Below, piece by piece: positions 7,196 to 17,277 of a DNA stretch of 56,435 nucleotides; position 1 is the stretch's first letter, and every line of letters begins with the position of its first letter. The notes under the pieces are model-generated. The model saw nothing but the letters and a program-made list of their open reading frames with translations, ran no database searches and was not told the DNA's origin. The translations under genes and the position numbers were made by a program. The stretch spans positions 1-56,435 of the forward strand of contig CAZCLK010000008.1 in assembly GCA_964499575.1 (NCBI GenBank), given 5' to 3'. Source of the stretch: JAAYCT01 sp964499575. GTDB lineage: Bacteria; Bacillota; Clostridia; Saccharofermentanales; Saccharofermentanaceae.

Positions 7196-9679
7196 CTATC
7201 GACTTAAAACGATACATGTAACGCTCATCGGCGACAGATCGACCGTAAACATCTCCGAATCGACTTCGAACGACCCGAGAAGTTCCGGAACAACGGACGT
7301 CTCCGTCAACACATACGACGCTCCGGACGTGTATATTTTGTCCTTCGCGGTGATGTCTATCGAAGCTTCCGTCCAGCCGTCCGTTTTATTGATTGCGATA
7401 ATAACCAAACGATCCGGGTCATTCGAATCGACGGAAGCATAGACCGAAGCCGCCCCGTTATCACCGCTCAAGGCTTGAATGCTTATATCTCCGAAGTGAG
7501 ATCCGTTCCCGTCGTAATCGAGAAACATATCAAAAGCGGCCTCAATGAAACTGCCTTCAATATCCGCCATCGGCCACAAACACGCCGCGAAAACGCCCTC
7601 ACGCCCGGCAACACCGAGAAAGTCCGCCTGAGCGATCGCTCCGGAAATATGTCGGCTACCGCCAAAATAGTATTCGGTGATCGCAAGCCCGGTCCCCGGG
7701 TACAGGCGATCGATCTTGTCCCGAAGCCACGGAATCAAACAGACGGGACCGCCGATATAGTCTGCGATCCAACTGTTTTCTTCGTACGTGGGATCCCATA
7801 AAGAGCGCGGCGCTTGAATTCTTGCCGCGGAAACCTCTTCCTCTCCCGATTCTGACGTAATTCGTTCACCGTCATCGCTTTGAGCTTCCGGATACCAGTG
7901 GAGATCCAACACGTCCACGAGCCTACTGCCGTAATCATCTTCGGCCTCGGCAAGTTGCGTCAGGTAATAGTCGATGAATTCCCCGTATTTCGCGCTGTCC
8001 GGGGCGTTCTGGAGATTGACGAATGCGTTGTATCCGTACCCGACGAACCCGAAAACCATCGCTTCGGGAGCAACGGATTTCACGGCGGAGGCAAACTCGA
8101 TGTTTTTATCGGTCAGCTCGGTATACGTGACCGGCTCGGGGCGGATCGGACTGTGCGTCGAAGACCAGAGCGCCGGCTCATTGTCCAGGCAGTACATCAG
8201 CCTGAGGTCGCCGCGTGCCGGGAGCGGAAAAGCGTTTTCGAGGCAGTAAACAAACTCGTTCTGGTATACGTACCGGTCGGACAAAGAAGGCACGAGGCTC
8301 AACGGTCCGCCCTTGAACGCGCGACTTTCACGGAAACGTTCGTCTAAATAATCTTCCGTTTGTGTGACATCCGTTCCGTCCTTGTCCCGCGCGACATAGC
8401 CGAGTATCGGGACGGTGACGAGCGCCGCGGAATCGTTTTCGAAAATTGACGTGACCCGTTCGACAACCGCGAAGCCGGGCACGTCGGATTCCGATAAATA
8501 TCCGTCGTTATGAAAGTACCAGTCGCTTCCGGCATTGGAAGCGTTGTTTTCCCAGTTATAAGCGGTCCAACGATTTCCGCCGAGCCGGCCGAGGGTGTAT
8601 CCGGCCGAATCAAAGCTTTGCGGATCAAAAAAATTACAGCCGTAAATATATGGCGAGATATCTCCGTTGACCTGTGTCGTATCGATCGAAAAACGGACGA
8701 ATTCGTTGATCGCATAGTTCGGAGTCGCGACAAAAGTCCCCTCTGTTTCGGCTTGGTTGACGGTCGTACCGTCATCTTGGGGATAATCGCTTACCTGAAG
8801 CGCATAAACGTACTGCTCACCGGAAATCAGCCCGGAAACGGAGATTTCATGTTCGGTTCGATATTCCTGCGTCGAAACTGTTTCCGTAGCCGATCCGATC
8901 CCGTAACGAAACTCCGCCTTAGCGTTTTCGCTCGTTGAAAAACGAACGACCGCCGACTTCCCCAGGGCTCCGACTTCTATGGCAACATACGAAATGACCG
9001 GGGAAGTTCGGTCCTCCTTACAGTTGAGCACTAAATCGTCGATATAGAAACTGCTGTCCGCTTCGGATCGGTTGAAAAAAACCAGACGAGCCATCGGCAT
9101 CGCTTCAGGGTTCAGATCCAAAAGCGGGACCGTAACCTCATACCATGTATCCGGGGCGACCTCTCCGTCGATCAAGTCGAAAATTGGTATCTCTTCGCCC
9201 AAATCCAGCGAAACGCACAGATCCTCATCGTCCTTGGTTTCCCCGCCGGGGTTGAATGCAAAAGTCAGCGAGCGGCAGTGGTTAGGATAAAAATAATATA
9301 TCTCCTCCCAGTCCTCGCTCCTTCGCGTCAGTTCAAACGCTTCCCATGCACCGCACCGAACGGAAATTGAGCGCATGCCGCCATTAACGACAGTGCTTTC
9401 CTCCGTCGAACACGTCGCTTCCCCCCAAGTGCCCGGAATAAAGGATCCTTGAACGGTATCATCATACACCGGCAGGGTGTAATTCCGTTCCGACATAGGC
9501 GTCGGCTCGGGAAGCGACGCGGGTACCGATGCGTCGGATTCGGATATCGTCACTTCAACCTCTGTGGTCGCTTGCGTCGTTTCAGATTCTTCTTTCGGCG
9601 TACGCGAGCAGGAAGACAGAACGGCTGCGACAAGGACGATCGGTAAAATAAGGCGGGAAATAAACGGTTTACATTTCAT
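7196..9679 (-). CDS. GH44 beta-glucanase lipoprotein
   Basis: An 827-residue secreted enzyme of glycoside hydrolase family 44, whose members cut cellulose, xyloglucan and related beta-glucans. A lipoprotein signal peptide (lipobox LSSC, Cys24) leads into a Thr/Glu/Ser linker. A carbohydrate-binding-like beta domain (about 75-225) and a fibronectin-III-like domain (about 228-318) follow. The GH44 barrel begins near residue 335 with the family hallmark RLGGNRWTAYNWENNASNAG. Glu501 in DNEP is the predicted acid/base and Glu669 in ITEYYF the nucleophile. A beta-sandwich closes the protein. The start at 9679 is preferred over an upstream ATG at 9793 because it places the signal peptide first, though its ribosome site is weak. 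There is no dockerin, so the enzyme is membrane-tethered rather than cellulosomal. Confidence 0.92.
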   Translation of the reverse strand: MKCKPFISRLILPIVLVAAVLSSCSRTPKEESETTQATTEVEVTISESDASVPASLPEPTPMSERNYTLPVYDDTVQGSFIPGTWGEATCSTEESTVVNGGMRSISVRCGAWEAFELTRRSEDWEEIYYFYPNHCRSLTFAFNPGGETKDDEDLCVSLDLGEEIPIFDLIDGEVAPDTWYEVTVPLLDLNPEAMPMARLVFFNRSEADSSFYIDDLVLNCKEDRTSPVISYVAIEVGALGKSAVVRFSTSENAKAEFRYGIGSATETVSTQEYRTEHEISVSGLISGEQYVYALQVSDYPQDDGTTVNQAETEGTFVATPNYAINEFVRFSIDTTQVNGDISPYIYGCNFFDPQSFDSAGYTLGRLGGNRWTAYNWENNASNAGSDWYFHNDGYLSESDVPGFAVVERVTSIFENDSAALVTVPILGYVARDKDGTDVTQTEDYLDERFRESRAFKGGPLSLVPSLSDRYVYQNEFVYCLENAFPLPARGDLRLMYCLDNEPALWSSTHSPIRPEPVTYTELTDKNIEFASAVKSVAPEAMVFGFVGYGYNAFVNLQNAPDSAKYGEFIDYYLTQLAEAEDDYGSRLVDVLDLHWYPEAQSDDGERITSESGEEEVSAARIQAPRSLWDPTYEENSWIADYIGGPVCLIPWLRDKIDRLYPGTGLAITEYYFGGSRHISGAIAQADFLGVAGREGVFAACLWPMADIEGSFIEAAFDMFLDYDGNGSHFGDISIQALSGDNGAASVYASVDSNDPDRLVIIAINKTDGWTEASIDITAKDKIYTSGASYVLTETSVVPELLGSFEVDSEMFTVDLSPMSVTCIVLSR

Positions 9680-9873
9680 CTCGACTGATTCCGTCCATAT
9701 GTCGGCCCATATCCTTTTGATATCCTCGAGGAAACTAATTTGTTTTCTTCTATACCTAACATATGACTTTCCCGCAAACCTTATCAGCGACATGCGCCGA
9801 TTCTTTTGATAAAATGTACATAATAGTATATCACGTCCGGGTACTCATGCGTTTATTGACGGCAGGTAGTGTC

Positions 9874-11772
9874 ATGCAAAGGAAAGTGTCTCCGTTTTTT
9901 TCGAGAAACACAAAGGTGATTCTTCGGATAATCGCAGGGCTTTCGGTACTCCTTGCGGTTCTGTTCCTGCTGATCTCCACGGAAATGTTCGATCACGGAG
10001 CGGTTTTCACTTTTTTGGGGTATATCAGTCTCATCATCAATGCGATCGGGATTGTCGGCGGCATTCTTGTTCTTCTTCGGCCCTCCTCGGAATTATCGGT
10101 CGCTTTAATCAAACTGTTTTGCCTTATCGGCCTGCTTTTCGTCTTGTTCTATTCCGCTGTAGTCAACGAATTTCAAACCGGACTCCTGCTTTTTGTGATA
10201 TTTTGGACGTTATCGTATGTCTATTTATGCGCTCCTCCGGTCCGCAGTTTCCTTCTACCTGCCAATCCGAACAGCGCGTATAAAATGCCTGCAGGAACAT
10301 ACCTCAAGATTCACGCAATCGTTCCTCTTTTTTTCATCGTTACCGCCGTTCTTTTCATAATGATATGGGTAATCGATTGGGAGGCCCAAGCGCGAATCTA
10401 TTCGGAGCCGAACGGCGGAGGTATTTCCAGTTACGTCAGCGAAAATGAAAAGCCTTTACTTACCGCGAATATCGACGGGGGTTTCATTTACAATGTCAGT
10501 ACTTCTATAACAACAGGTACTGAAGAAATCCCGGTTCATTCAAACAATTCCGGATCAAATTCATGCGGCGAAATCCGAATTAAACTTACCGACCCTTCCG
10601 CGCGTATTACCCTCTACCCCAACGAAACCGGTATCCTCCGCCTGAATATCCTGAATATACCCCGTGATTCAAGCCTGATGCGAAACGGAGAAACAGCCAT
10701 TCCGGGAATCAACATTTCCGAGCCCCGTTGGTGCGGAGAACGGGAAATTCAAGCCGCCAGTGAACAAATCCTTTCCGGCCGGCATCTGACCGCCGTAAAC
10801 GGACATTTCTATGATTTGGATGTAATCGCCGGTCATCCTTTCACTCTCGAAATAATGCCGAATCAAAAGACAAATTTGAATGTGCCTTTTCGCTTTGTTA
10901 TCATGTCTGATTTGCATTCCGGCTACAACATCTTCGTTCCGGAGCTTGATAGTATCATCGGATACGATCCGGATTTCATCATCATTAACGGAGATTTCAC
11001 GAACTATGGTTATCCTTCCGAATACATGATGTCCGCGGCATTCGCCGAAAATCTCCCTGTTCCGGTGTTTTCATCGATCGGTAATCATGATGTCTGGAAC
11101 GGCGGAAGCACTTCATACAACAAGTATTTTGGGCCGTTCCATTACTCGTTTGTCTACCGAAACAGCAAGTTCATATTTTTAGATTCTTCAACGGGAATCA
11201 TCGGTGAGAATCAATTTGACTGGCTGATCGACGAGCTCGATAATAATAAATCCGAATTTCTGTTCGTTATATCCCACATGCCGCCCATTGATACGGTAAC
11301 GGGAATTTTTGACACATCCGACACACTTCATCCGGAGTCTTTACATACGATCCACAGCAAGAGTGAGAGCGATTATTTACTTCGGTTGATGGATCAATAT
11401 GATGTCGACGTATTTTTCTCCGGACACACTCATATTTTCGGGCAAACCGTCATTGATGGAACGACCTATATCACAAGCGGTGTGCTCGGAGGAACGATGC
11501 AACCGGGCAACTCGGTCAGCTATCTTGAGGTTGAGGTCGGAAAAGACGATTATTCGATAAACATGAAGGATATTCTCAGCGTCGAAGAGGCCGGTGGCAA
11601 GGTATTGGAGAATCGCTTTCAAGCCGTTCGCGTTTTCAGTGTTCCGTTCATGATCAACAACAGTGTTCGAATCGCGGCAACGCTTCTGCTGTTCATCTCT
11701 TCCAGTCTTCTGTGGATTGTCATCCGTCGGCGTTTTATGTACCGTGTGTTTAATCCCGGGCAAAGCACGTGA
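9874..11772 (+). CDS. Membrane-anchored calcineurin-like phosphoesterase
   Basis: A 632-residue protein with four to six N-terminal membrane helices (about residues 15-175), an extracytoplasmic beta-rich stretch, and a metallophosphoesterase domain from about 340 to 585. The metal-ligand motifs appear in order: SDLHSG, NGDF, GNHDVW, ISHMPP and SGHTHIFG. A last helix near the C-terminus returns to the membrane. The catalytic domain most likely lies outside the cell, where it could act on phospholipids, wall precursors or nucleotides; the substrate is unknown. The start at 9874 follows GGCAGG by seven bases; ATG 9847 is an alternative. It is divergent from the GH44 gene. Confidence 0.85.
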   Translation: MQRKVSPFFSRNTKVILRIIAGLSVLLAVLFLLISTEMFDHGAVFTFLGYISLIINAIGIVGGILVLLRPSSELSVALIKLFCLIGLLFVLFYSAVVNEFQTGLLLFVIFWTLSYVYLCAPPVRSFLLPANPNSAYKMPAGTYLKIHAIVPLFFIVTAVLFIMIWVIDWEAQARIYSEPNGGGISSYVSENEKPLLTANIDGGFIYNVSTSITTGTEEIPVHSNNSGSNSCGEIRIKLTDPSARITLYPNETGILRLNILNIPRDSSLMRNGETAIPGINISEPRWCGEREIQAASEQILSGRHLTAVNGHFYDLDVIAGHPFTLEIMPNQKTNLNVPFRFVIMSDLHSGYNIFVPELDSIIGYDPDFIIINGDFTNYGYPSEYMMSAAFAENLPVPVFSSIGNHDVWNGGSTSYNKYFGPFHYSFVYRNSKFIFLDSSTGIIGENQFDWLIDELDNNKSEFLFVISHMPPIDTVTGIFDTSDTLHPESLHTIHSKSESDYLLRLMDQYDVDVFFSGHTHIFGQTVIDGTTYITSGVLGGTMQPGNSVSYLEVEVGKDDYSINMKDILSVEEAGGKVLENRFQAVRVFSVPFMINNSVRIAATLLLFISSSLLWIVIRRRFMYRVFNPGQST

Positions 11773-11946
11773 TCATTTCCGTTTAAAACGGGAAACCCAG
11801 ACGACTTCGCAATATATGTAAAAAGTCTATAAATATTTACATCTGCTCGTCCGGAGATATAGCAAATATTCTTAATTTGTTGTACCCTGTTTTGTATGGC
11901 TTAATTTATGCTGTTTTTAAGGCAGTCGCATCGTGGGGAGGCGAAA

Positions 11947-14283
11947 ATGAGCGAAGTATATCACCGCAGTGCATTCAAAACCTGGGTCGGTGCACCGGAC
12001 CGCGGCGACGGGAAACCCGTCCCTTCCGAACTGATCGATGAATACGTCAATGCGCTCAAGTTTTCTTCTTCGATGCTGATCACCGGTAAATTCAAACATA
12101 CGGACCTCTTCTTCTACTCGACACCGAAAGAGTTTGAAGAAGCCGTTGAAGTAATCTTAAGCGCTAAGAATTTCGATCTGGTCAACAAGAGCAGTAACGG
12201 GACGTTCGCTGAGGCTCTTGAGTTGTACCGTCAGTTTCTCAGCGAGATCTCACAGCCGGCTTGCTGGCTTTTTTCCGGGAATCCCAGAATCTACGATCTT
12301 ATCCCGGCAATCCAGGAGCTTGCCGCCATTCCCTGGAAACTCGATCGCAAGGATTCTGCCATCAAGAGAAATGATAAAGTATACCTCTGGATCCCCGGTG
12401 TGGACGGAGGTATCGCCGCATCCGGAACGGTGATGGGTTCTCCCGAAGAGCGAGAACCGCTTCGAAATGACCCCTTCGCGATCGGCGCATTTCTTCGACT
12501 CAACAGTTTTATCGGTTTGGAAATCCGACTCGATAAACGGTTTACCAACCCTCTGGTCAGCAGAAACCTTCTCCTGGCGGACGACAACGCCAAGACTCTT
12601 GAAGTACTCAATTTCCCGGGAGTATCCTACTATAAAGTAACAGCCGAACAAGAAGAGGCCATCGAGAACATCATCAAGGGAAGTTACACCCGAGCGGCGG
12701 CGATCGCTGCGGCAAATGCCCCGCCCTCACCGGTCACGCACCCCAAGACACCCGTAACGCCCAAACAGACGACACCTCCGTCAAAAGAGACTCCGGCGTC
12801 CGGAGCTTTGCGGACGGCTGTCCCGAACAAGCCGCCCGTTGCGCCCTCTTTCGAAATTCAGTCTGAAAGCGCCTCCGACAGCCTCACACCGAAGAACGCT
12901 CAAATCGACGAAGAAGAAGTTTTATTTGAAGAAGTCCGGGGGCGGCGGTGCTGGATTTTCAATCCGCCGGATGCATCGCGTGTCTGGGATGATTTTTTCT
13001 CGCACGGATTTATCGCGCTCGGTTTCGACTCGCTCGGCGACCTGAAACAATTCGACTCCAGAGACTCCGTTAAAAAAAGTATGCAAGCGACGTTCGGAAG
13101 CGGCAGGAATTATAAGTACCTCGTCAATGCAGCCTGGCAGTTTTGCAGAGAAATGCAGATCGGCGATATTGTTTATTTCGGATCCGGTTCACGTAAGATA
13201 TTGGGCAGAGGTATTATTAAGTCCGATTATGCCTTTGACTGGTCCCGTAAAGAACACAAGAATGTTCGTGATATCGCGTGGACGAACCGGGGCGAATGGG
13301 TCCCCGAGCCGATAGTCAATCACCGGATCCTGTTTGACATAACCGATCTGACCGGTTATTGCCGGGATTTGGAAGATATGATCGCCGGCTCTTCGGATGC
13401 CAATATCAGCGATGATTTCGATGATGATTATATCCGGTCGTATACGAAGGAAGATTTTCTGGCGGAAGCATTCCTGGAAGAGAGCGATTACGAGGAATTA
13501 AAATACCTCCTGCTTTCCAGAAAAAATGTAATCATCAACGGAGTTCCCGGCGTCGGAAAGACTTATCTTTCCGAGCGTTTGGCGTACTCGATCATCGGCG
13601 GAGTCGATTATGAGCGCGTGAAGAGTATTCAGTTTCACTCCGGCTATTCGTACGATAACTTCGTGATGGGATATATCGCTTCCGGCGGAGGGCAGACTTT
13701 GTCAACCGGTGTTTTCTATGATTTCTGTAAAGAAGCGGAGCAGGACGACAAAGAGCATTTTTTCATCATCGACGACATTTGCCGGGGAGATATCGGGAAT
13801 ATTTTCGGGGATCTTCTGATGCTGATCGGGCGCGATGATCGCGGAAAGAAAATACGCCTCCTCTATCGGGACGAGCAGTTCTCAATCCCCGATAATGTAC
13901 ATATCATTGCCACCATGAACGGAGGGACCAATTCCGGCGGCATGGACTATTCCGTGCGCAGAAGATTCGCTTTTTACGAACTGCCTCCGGCCTACGAACA
14001 GAAATCCTTCATCCGCTATATCAAGCAGAAGAACAGTCCAAAGCTCGAAAAACTGGTCAAGATGATCACGGACATCAACAAGGTCCTCGCGGCCGATCCT
14101 GCCGTATACGGCGGACACTTGATCGGGCACGGGTATTTCTGCGGCAAACAGGAACTGAATGATCAAAACATAAACGCGATCATCAAATACGAGTTGCTCC
14201 CCCTGATCCGGGAAATCTTTTCCGCCCAACCGGATCAAGCCAAGCTGTGGGCGGGAAAAATCGCGCTTCTGATTAAAGCCTGA
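11947..14283 (+). CDS. Orphan McrB-like AAA+ protein with two EVE/PUA-like domains
   Basis: A 778-residue protein. Residues 1-100 form a helical domain of unclear type. Residues 105-243 look like an EVE (PUA-like) domain, starting CWLFSGNPRIY. A Pro/Thr linker (245-325) follows, then a second EVE/PUA-like domain (333-460, starting CWIFNPPDA). The AAA+ ATPase begins near 515: Walker A GVPGVGKT (532-539), Walker B FIIDD (606-610) and an Arg finger-like RRRFAF. In McrB the Walker B is IIDEINRG and the sensor is MNTADRS; here they read IIDDICRG and MNGGTNSG. EVE domains read modified bases, and McrB uses GTP to drive a nuclease partner, McrC. No McrC is encoded nearby. The start follows GGGGAGG. 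A role in defence against modified DNA or RNA is inferred. Confidence 0.85.
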   Translation: MSEVYHRSAFKTWVGAPDRGDGKPVPSELIDEYVNALKFSSSMLITGKFKHTDLFFYSTPKEFEEAVEVILSAKNFDLVNKSSNGTFAEALELYRQFLSEISQPACWLFSGNPRIYDLIPAIQELAAIPWKLDRKDSAIKRNDKVYLWIPGVDGGIAASGTVMGSPEEREPLRNDPFAIGAFLRLNSFIGLEIRLDKRFTNPLVSRNLLLADDNAKTLEVLNFPGVSYYKVTAEQEEAIENIIKGSYTRAAAIAAANAPPSPVTHPKTPVTPKQTTPPSKETPASGALRTAVPNKPPVAPSFEIQSESASDSLTPKNAQIDEEEVLFEEVRGRRCWIFNPPDASRVWDDFFSHGFIALGFDSLGDLKQFDSRDSVKKSMQATFGSGRNYKYLVNAAWQFCREMQIGDIVYFGSGSRKILGRGIIKSDYAFDWSRKEHKNVRDIAWTNRGEWVPEPIVNHRILFDITDLTGYCRDLEDMIAGSSDANISDDFDDDYIRSYTKEDFLAEAFLEESDYEELKYLLLSRKNVIINGVPGVGKTYLSERLAYSIIGGVDYERVKSIQFHSGYSYDNFVMGYIASGGGQTLSTGVFYDFCKEAEQDDKEHFFIIDDICRGDIGNIFGDLLMLIGRDDRGKKIRLLYRDEQFSIPDNVHIIATMNGGTNSGGMDYSVRRRFAFYELPPAYEQKSFIRYIKQKNSPKLEKLVKMITDINKVLAADPAVYGGHLIGHGYFCGKQELNDQNINAIIKYELLPLIREIFSAQPDQAKLWAGKIALLIKA

Positions 14284-14300
14284 CGATCGTTTATGTCAAC

Positions 14301-14337
14301 AAAAAAACCGAAGGAGCAAGTTCCTTCGGTTTTTTTA
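14301..14337. terminator. Bidirectional intrinsic terminator
   Basis: A perfect 9-bp stem (ACCGAAGGA / TCCTTCGGT) around a 6-base loop, with a run of A on the left and T on the right. It lies between two convergent genes and can serve both. Confidence 0.92.
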
Positions 14338-14389
14338 CGGTTTGCTCGCGGTCATCGCCGGGAACGATACCTTTTTACTAAAACGGTCG

Positions 14390-16900
14390 TCATTCTTTTT
14401 CTTCCGGCGTCTGTTCGCCGTCATCCTTTGCGCCGGGGGACGCCGCAGCTTTTTTCTTTTTCAGGAGGGTGTAAACAATTCCGCCGGCCATTAAAATAAC
14501 GCCCGCAGCAACCCAGATCACCCACTCCCAACTGTTTCCCTTCTTGACGGGGGCTTCATCCGCTACCGTCGGCACGGGGGTCACGACAGGTGCTTCGGTC
14601 GGTACCGGCGTGGCCTCGGGAGCCGTCAACGCGTCCAATTCCTCTTGTGTCAGAAAATTCACGTTGTCCATATACACCTTGCCGGCAAAGTCGCTCTCGA
14701 TATCCCCGAAGATCAGGATCATATTGCGCAGGAGCGTATCTTCCTTAATACTGTCGATCGCCGCGAAATCAAGGACTACAAAGTAGTGATAGAGCCCGTC
14801 CTTGGTCACTTCCGCTTCGGAGAGTTTTGTAAAATCAATGTTGAACGATTCGGGAATCTGGACCCAGTAGCCGAACTCGGGAGGTTGGAAAGCACAGCTG
14901 ATCGCGATCTCTCCGGTCGTCGCCTGCGTCGGTGCCAAATACAGATCAAATACAACATAATCATAATTGTTGCGTGTCAGCGGCTCGATCCACAGATCCA
15001 GTCTCGGCGCGGAAGCCCAGTTGTCCGTCGGCTTAACTTCGGGGTACGCGAACTCGAATGCGAGTGAAAAGGAGTCATTCGCCGGCTCAACTTTAAGGGA
15101 TACTTTGGTTCCCGAGTCGACGTTCCAATCCCATCCCTGACGGGTGAAATTACTGAAATCAGAAGGAATCTTGGCGTCGCCCTTCCTCTCATGCTCCAGA
15201 GGCGGCGGGCCGGAAGCCCCGGATCCGGAAAAGGTGATATTGTCCAATCCGACATTTCCGCCATTCTCGCTTCCTACAAACAGCACGAGGTTCGTAAGAA
15301 CGCTGTCCTCCGCGTCCGCCGCGATGGTCTCGATATTCGTGGCTTGACTTTTAGTCATGACGGCCTGCGCCATGAATAGTCCGTTATCCTGCTCCACAAA
15401 TTCCCGCGGGAGGATTATAAGCGCCATCGATGGATTGGCCCAGCCGTGCGAATCCGCCTGAGGCACCGCCGCGATGGTAACCGTCGTTGGCTCTTCAACG
15501 AACACATCCATTTTGACTGTATCCCCGCCGAAGATATTGAAAGCGGGGTTGTAACTCTGGGAAGAGATACGAACGTTTACCCAGAAATTTGAGTCCGTAA
15601 CATCCGAACTGGCGGCCATTTCGGTCAGCCAAAGGATATTGTCCCTGTTTTCGAGTTTAACGCTCTTGATCGGACTGTCCGGGTTCAGTTCAAAGCCCTG
15701 CGTCGTTCCCTCGTCAAATGTCCACAATACTTCCTCGAATGCGCCCTCGAGTTTACGCTCGATCGGCTCATATTCGATCCCCTTGATCCGTGCCCGAATG
15801 AATTCGCCGGTCACGCTCATCTCCTCCGGCGACCAGATCCGATCATCGCCGGGATCCAGCACGGTTGCCTCGGAGACGCCCATAATATATGGCATAAAAG
15901 AACCGGAGGTTTCGTTCTTATTCGTCAGGGACCAGTTACACCAACTGACGTTGTTACTGTTCAAGAAATCGAGCCACAGGTCCGCCTTGTCGAGATAAGG
16001 ACCCCCGTTTCCGGTGGCTTCACTGGTACCCCACTCCGTCGCGAAAATCGCGACGCCGTTCTCGAGCGCGTATCGTCCGTTGGACATCACGTTCCCCCGA
16101 TCCGTCGTATCCTCGGAGGACATATGAGTACCGGTATAGAAATGCAGTGAATACATAATATTCTCCGCATCGATCGGATCGTCCGCCGCGAGATCCGGGC
16201 GCTGACTCCAGTTCGGGCTGCCAACCAGAATGATGTTATCGCCCTTTTCGCGAAGCATCGCGACGATCGGCTCCGCGTAACTCTTGACTGCCTGCCATCC
16301 GGCTGCGTCGTTTGATAGACCTTCTCCGCCCGTGCTGTTCGGACTCGGCTCGTTACAAATTTCCCACAGAATATAGTGGAATTTCGGATTGTCTTTATAG
16401 TGGTCCGATAATTCGTCGAAAAAGTTGAAGGCTTCGGAATAGATCTCCGAGTTCGGATCGCCGGGCGCCAGCACATGCCAGTCGACGATGACATACATAT
16501 CATTCTCAAGAGCGTAGTCCACTCCTTGATAGACCAGGTCCTTCATTCCCGGATTTTTCGCGTATCCGTTCTCTCCGACGTACATCGCCAGACGGATCAC
16601 GTTCGCCTCCCAATCCTCGGAAAGGCACGCGAACGCGTTCTCATTGATGATCTCCCCAAACCACTGAAGACCGTGCGTGCTCATGCCGCGCAACTGGATC
16701 TTCTTTCCGCTCGCGTCGGCCAGCGTCATCTGCCCGTCGATCTCAATGACCTGAAGCGCTCCGGCTTCACTGGGCTTGCGAACGTTATCGTTGCCCAGAA
16801 GGCTGTCCGCCTCTCCGGCTGCCGCAACGGCAGAGGATAAAACAGCAAACAGCAGAGCCAGAATCAGAAGATAAGAAAAGGACTTCATAAGTTTCTTCAT
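14390..16900 (-). CDS. Membrane-anchored GH5 endoglucanase with two carbohydrate-binding modules
   Basis: An 836-residue extracellular enzyme. A signal peptide (1-28) precedes a GH5 barrel (about 45-375) of the bacterial cellulase subfamily. Glu184 in ICNEP is the predicted acid/base and Glu289 in ATEWG the nucleophile. Two beta-sandwich modules follow, about 388-565 and 575-760; both end in a calcium-site-like LDNITF/MDNVNF strand and resemble family 17/28 cellulose-binding modules. A Pro/Thr/Val linker leads to a single membrane helix (about 790-812), a run of four lysines and an acidic tail. It would release cello-oligosaccharides at the cell surface, alongside the GH44 lipoprotein encoded 4.7 kb away. 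The start has GGGGGAG upstream. Confidence 0.93.
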   Translation of the reverse strand: MKKLMKSFSYLLILALLFAVLSSAVAAAGEADSLLGNDNVRKPSEAGALQVIEIDGQMTLADASGKKIQLRGMSTHGLQWFGEIINENAFACLSEDWEANVIRLAMYVGENGYAKNPGMKDLVYQGVDYALENDMYVIVDWHVLAPGDPNSEIYSEAFNFFDELSDHYKDNPKFHYILWEICNEPSPNSTGGEGLSNDAAGWQAVKSYAEPIVAMLREKGDNIILVGSPNWSQRPDLAADDPIDAENIMYSLHFYTGTHMSSEDTTDRGNVMSNGRYALENGVAIFATEWGTSEATGNGGPYLDKADLWLDFLNSNNVSWCNWSLTNKNETSGSFMPYIMGVSEATVLDPGDDRIWSPEEMSVTGEFIRARIKGIEYEPIERKLEGAFEEVLWTFDEGTTQGFELNPDSPIKSVKLENRDNILWLTEMAASSDVTDSNFWVNVRISSQSYNPAFNIFGGDTVKMDVFVEEPTTVTIAAVPQADSHGWANPSMALIILPREFVEQDNGLFMAQAVMTKSQATNIETIAADAEDSVLTNLVLFVGSENGGNVGLDNITFSGSGASGPPPLEHERKGDAKIPSDFSNFTRQGWDWNVDSGTKVSLKVEPANDSFSLAFEFAYPEVKPTDNWASAPRLDLWIEPLTRNNYDYVVFDLYLAPTQATTGEIAISCAFQPPEFGYWVQIPESFNIDFTKLSEAEVTKDGLYHYFVVLDFAAIDSIKEDTLLRNMILIFGDIESDFAGKVYMDNVNFLTQEELDALTAPEATPVPTEAPVVTPVPTVADEAPVKKGNSWEWVIWVAAGVILMAGGIVYTLLKKKKAAASPGAKDDGEQTPEEKE

Positions 16901-17277
16901 GGTAACTCCCCCAAAGCATACGCAACTGATTCGTTTCCATCGAAAAGGGGTGTCCCTTCGTTTGGCGGGATAACCCTCAACGACTATATTATAGTTTATC
17001 CGGTCGGAATACTTCCACTATTATGCAAAAAATGTACGAATCTTATCATTATCTTGCCCGCTTGGCGATTTCTCCAAAGTCTTCGAAAAACATCAACAAA
17101 CCGTTCTCGTGCACGGCTTTTCGCGGAATAATGCGCCTCGTTCAAACGGGTTCGGGGCACCGACTGGGAAACACCGCACTGCAAAATTTTATAATTTCAC
17201 TTTCCGACGCCCTTGTTGGTCCGCCGGATCGGATGACTGCCCCGAAAAGAGATGTACCTCGAATATCTCCCGCTTTA
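16901..17277. other. Gene-free region upstream of the GH5 gene
   Basis: The minus strand carries a TATAAT at 16993-16988, a plausible -10 box for the GH5 gene, but no matching -35 box at 17 bases. Open frames in this stretch show no family likeness, ribosome site or coding character. Nothing else was seen. Confidence 0.4.

Noticed and set aside
14390..14600. GH5 enzyme as a substrate of exosortase G
   Set aside because: Its membrane helix is followed by a long acidic tail and lacks the Pro motif and short KRKR end of Firmicu-CTERM proteins.
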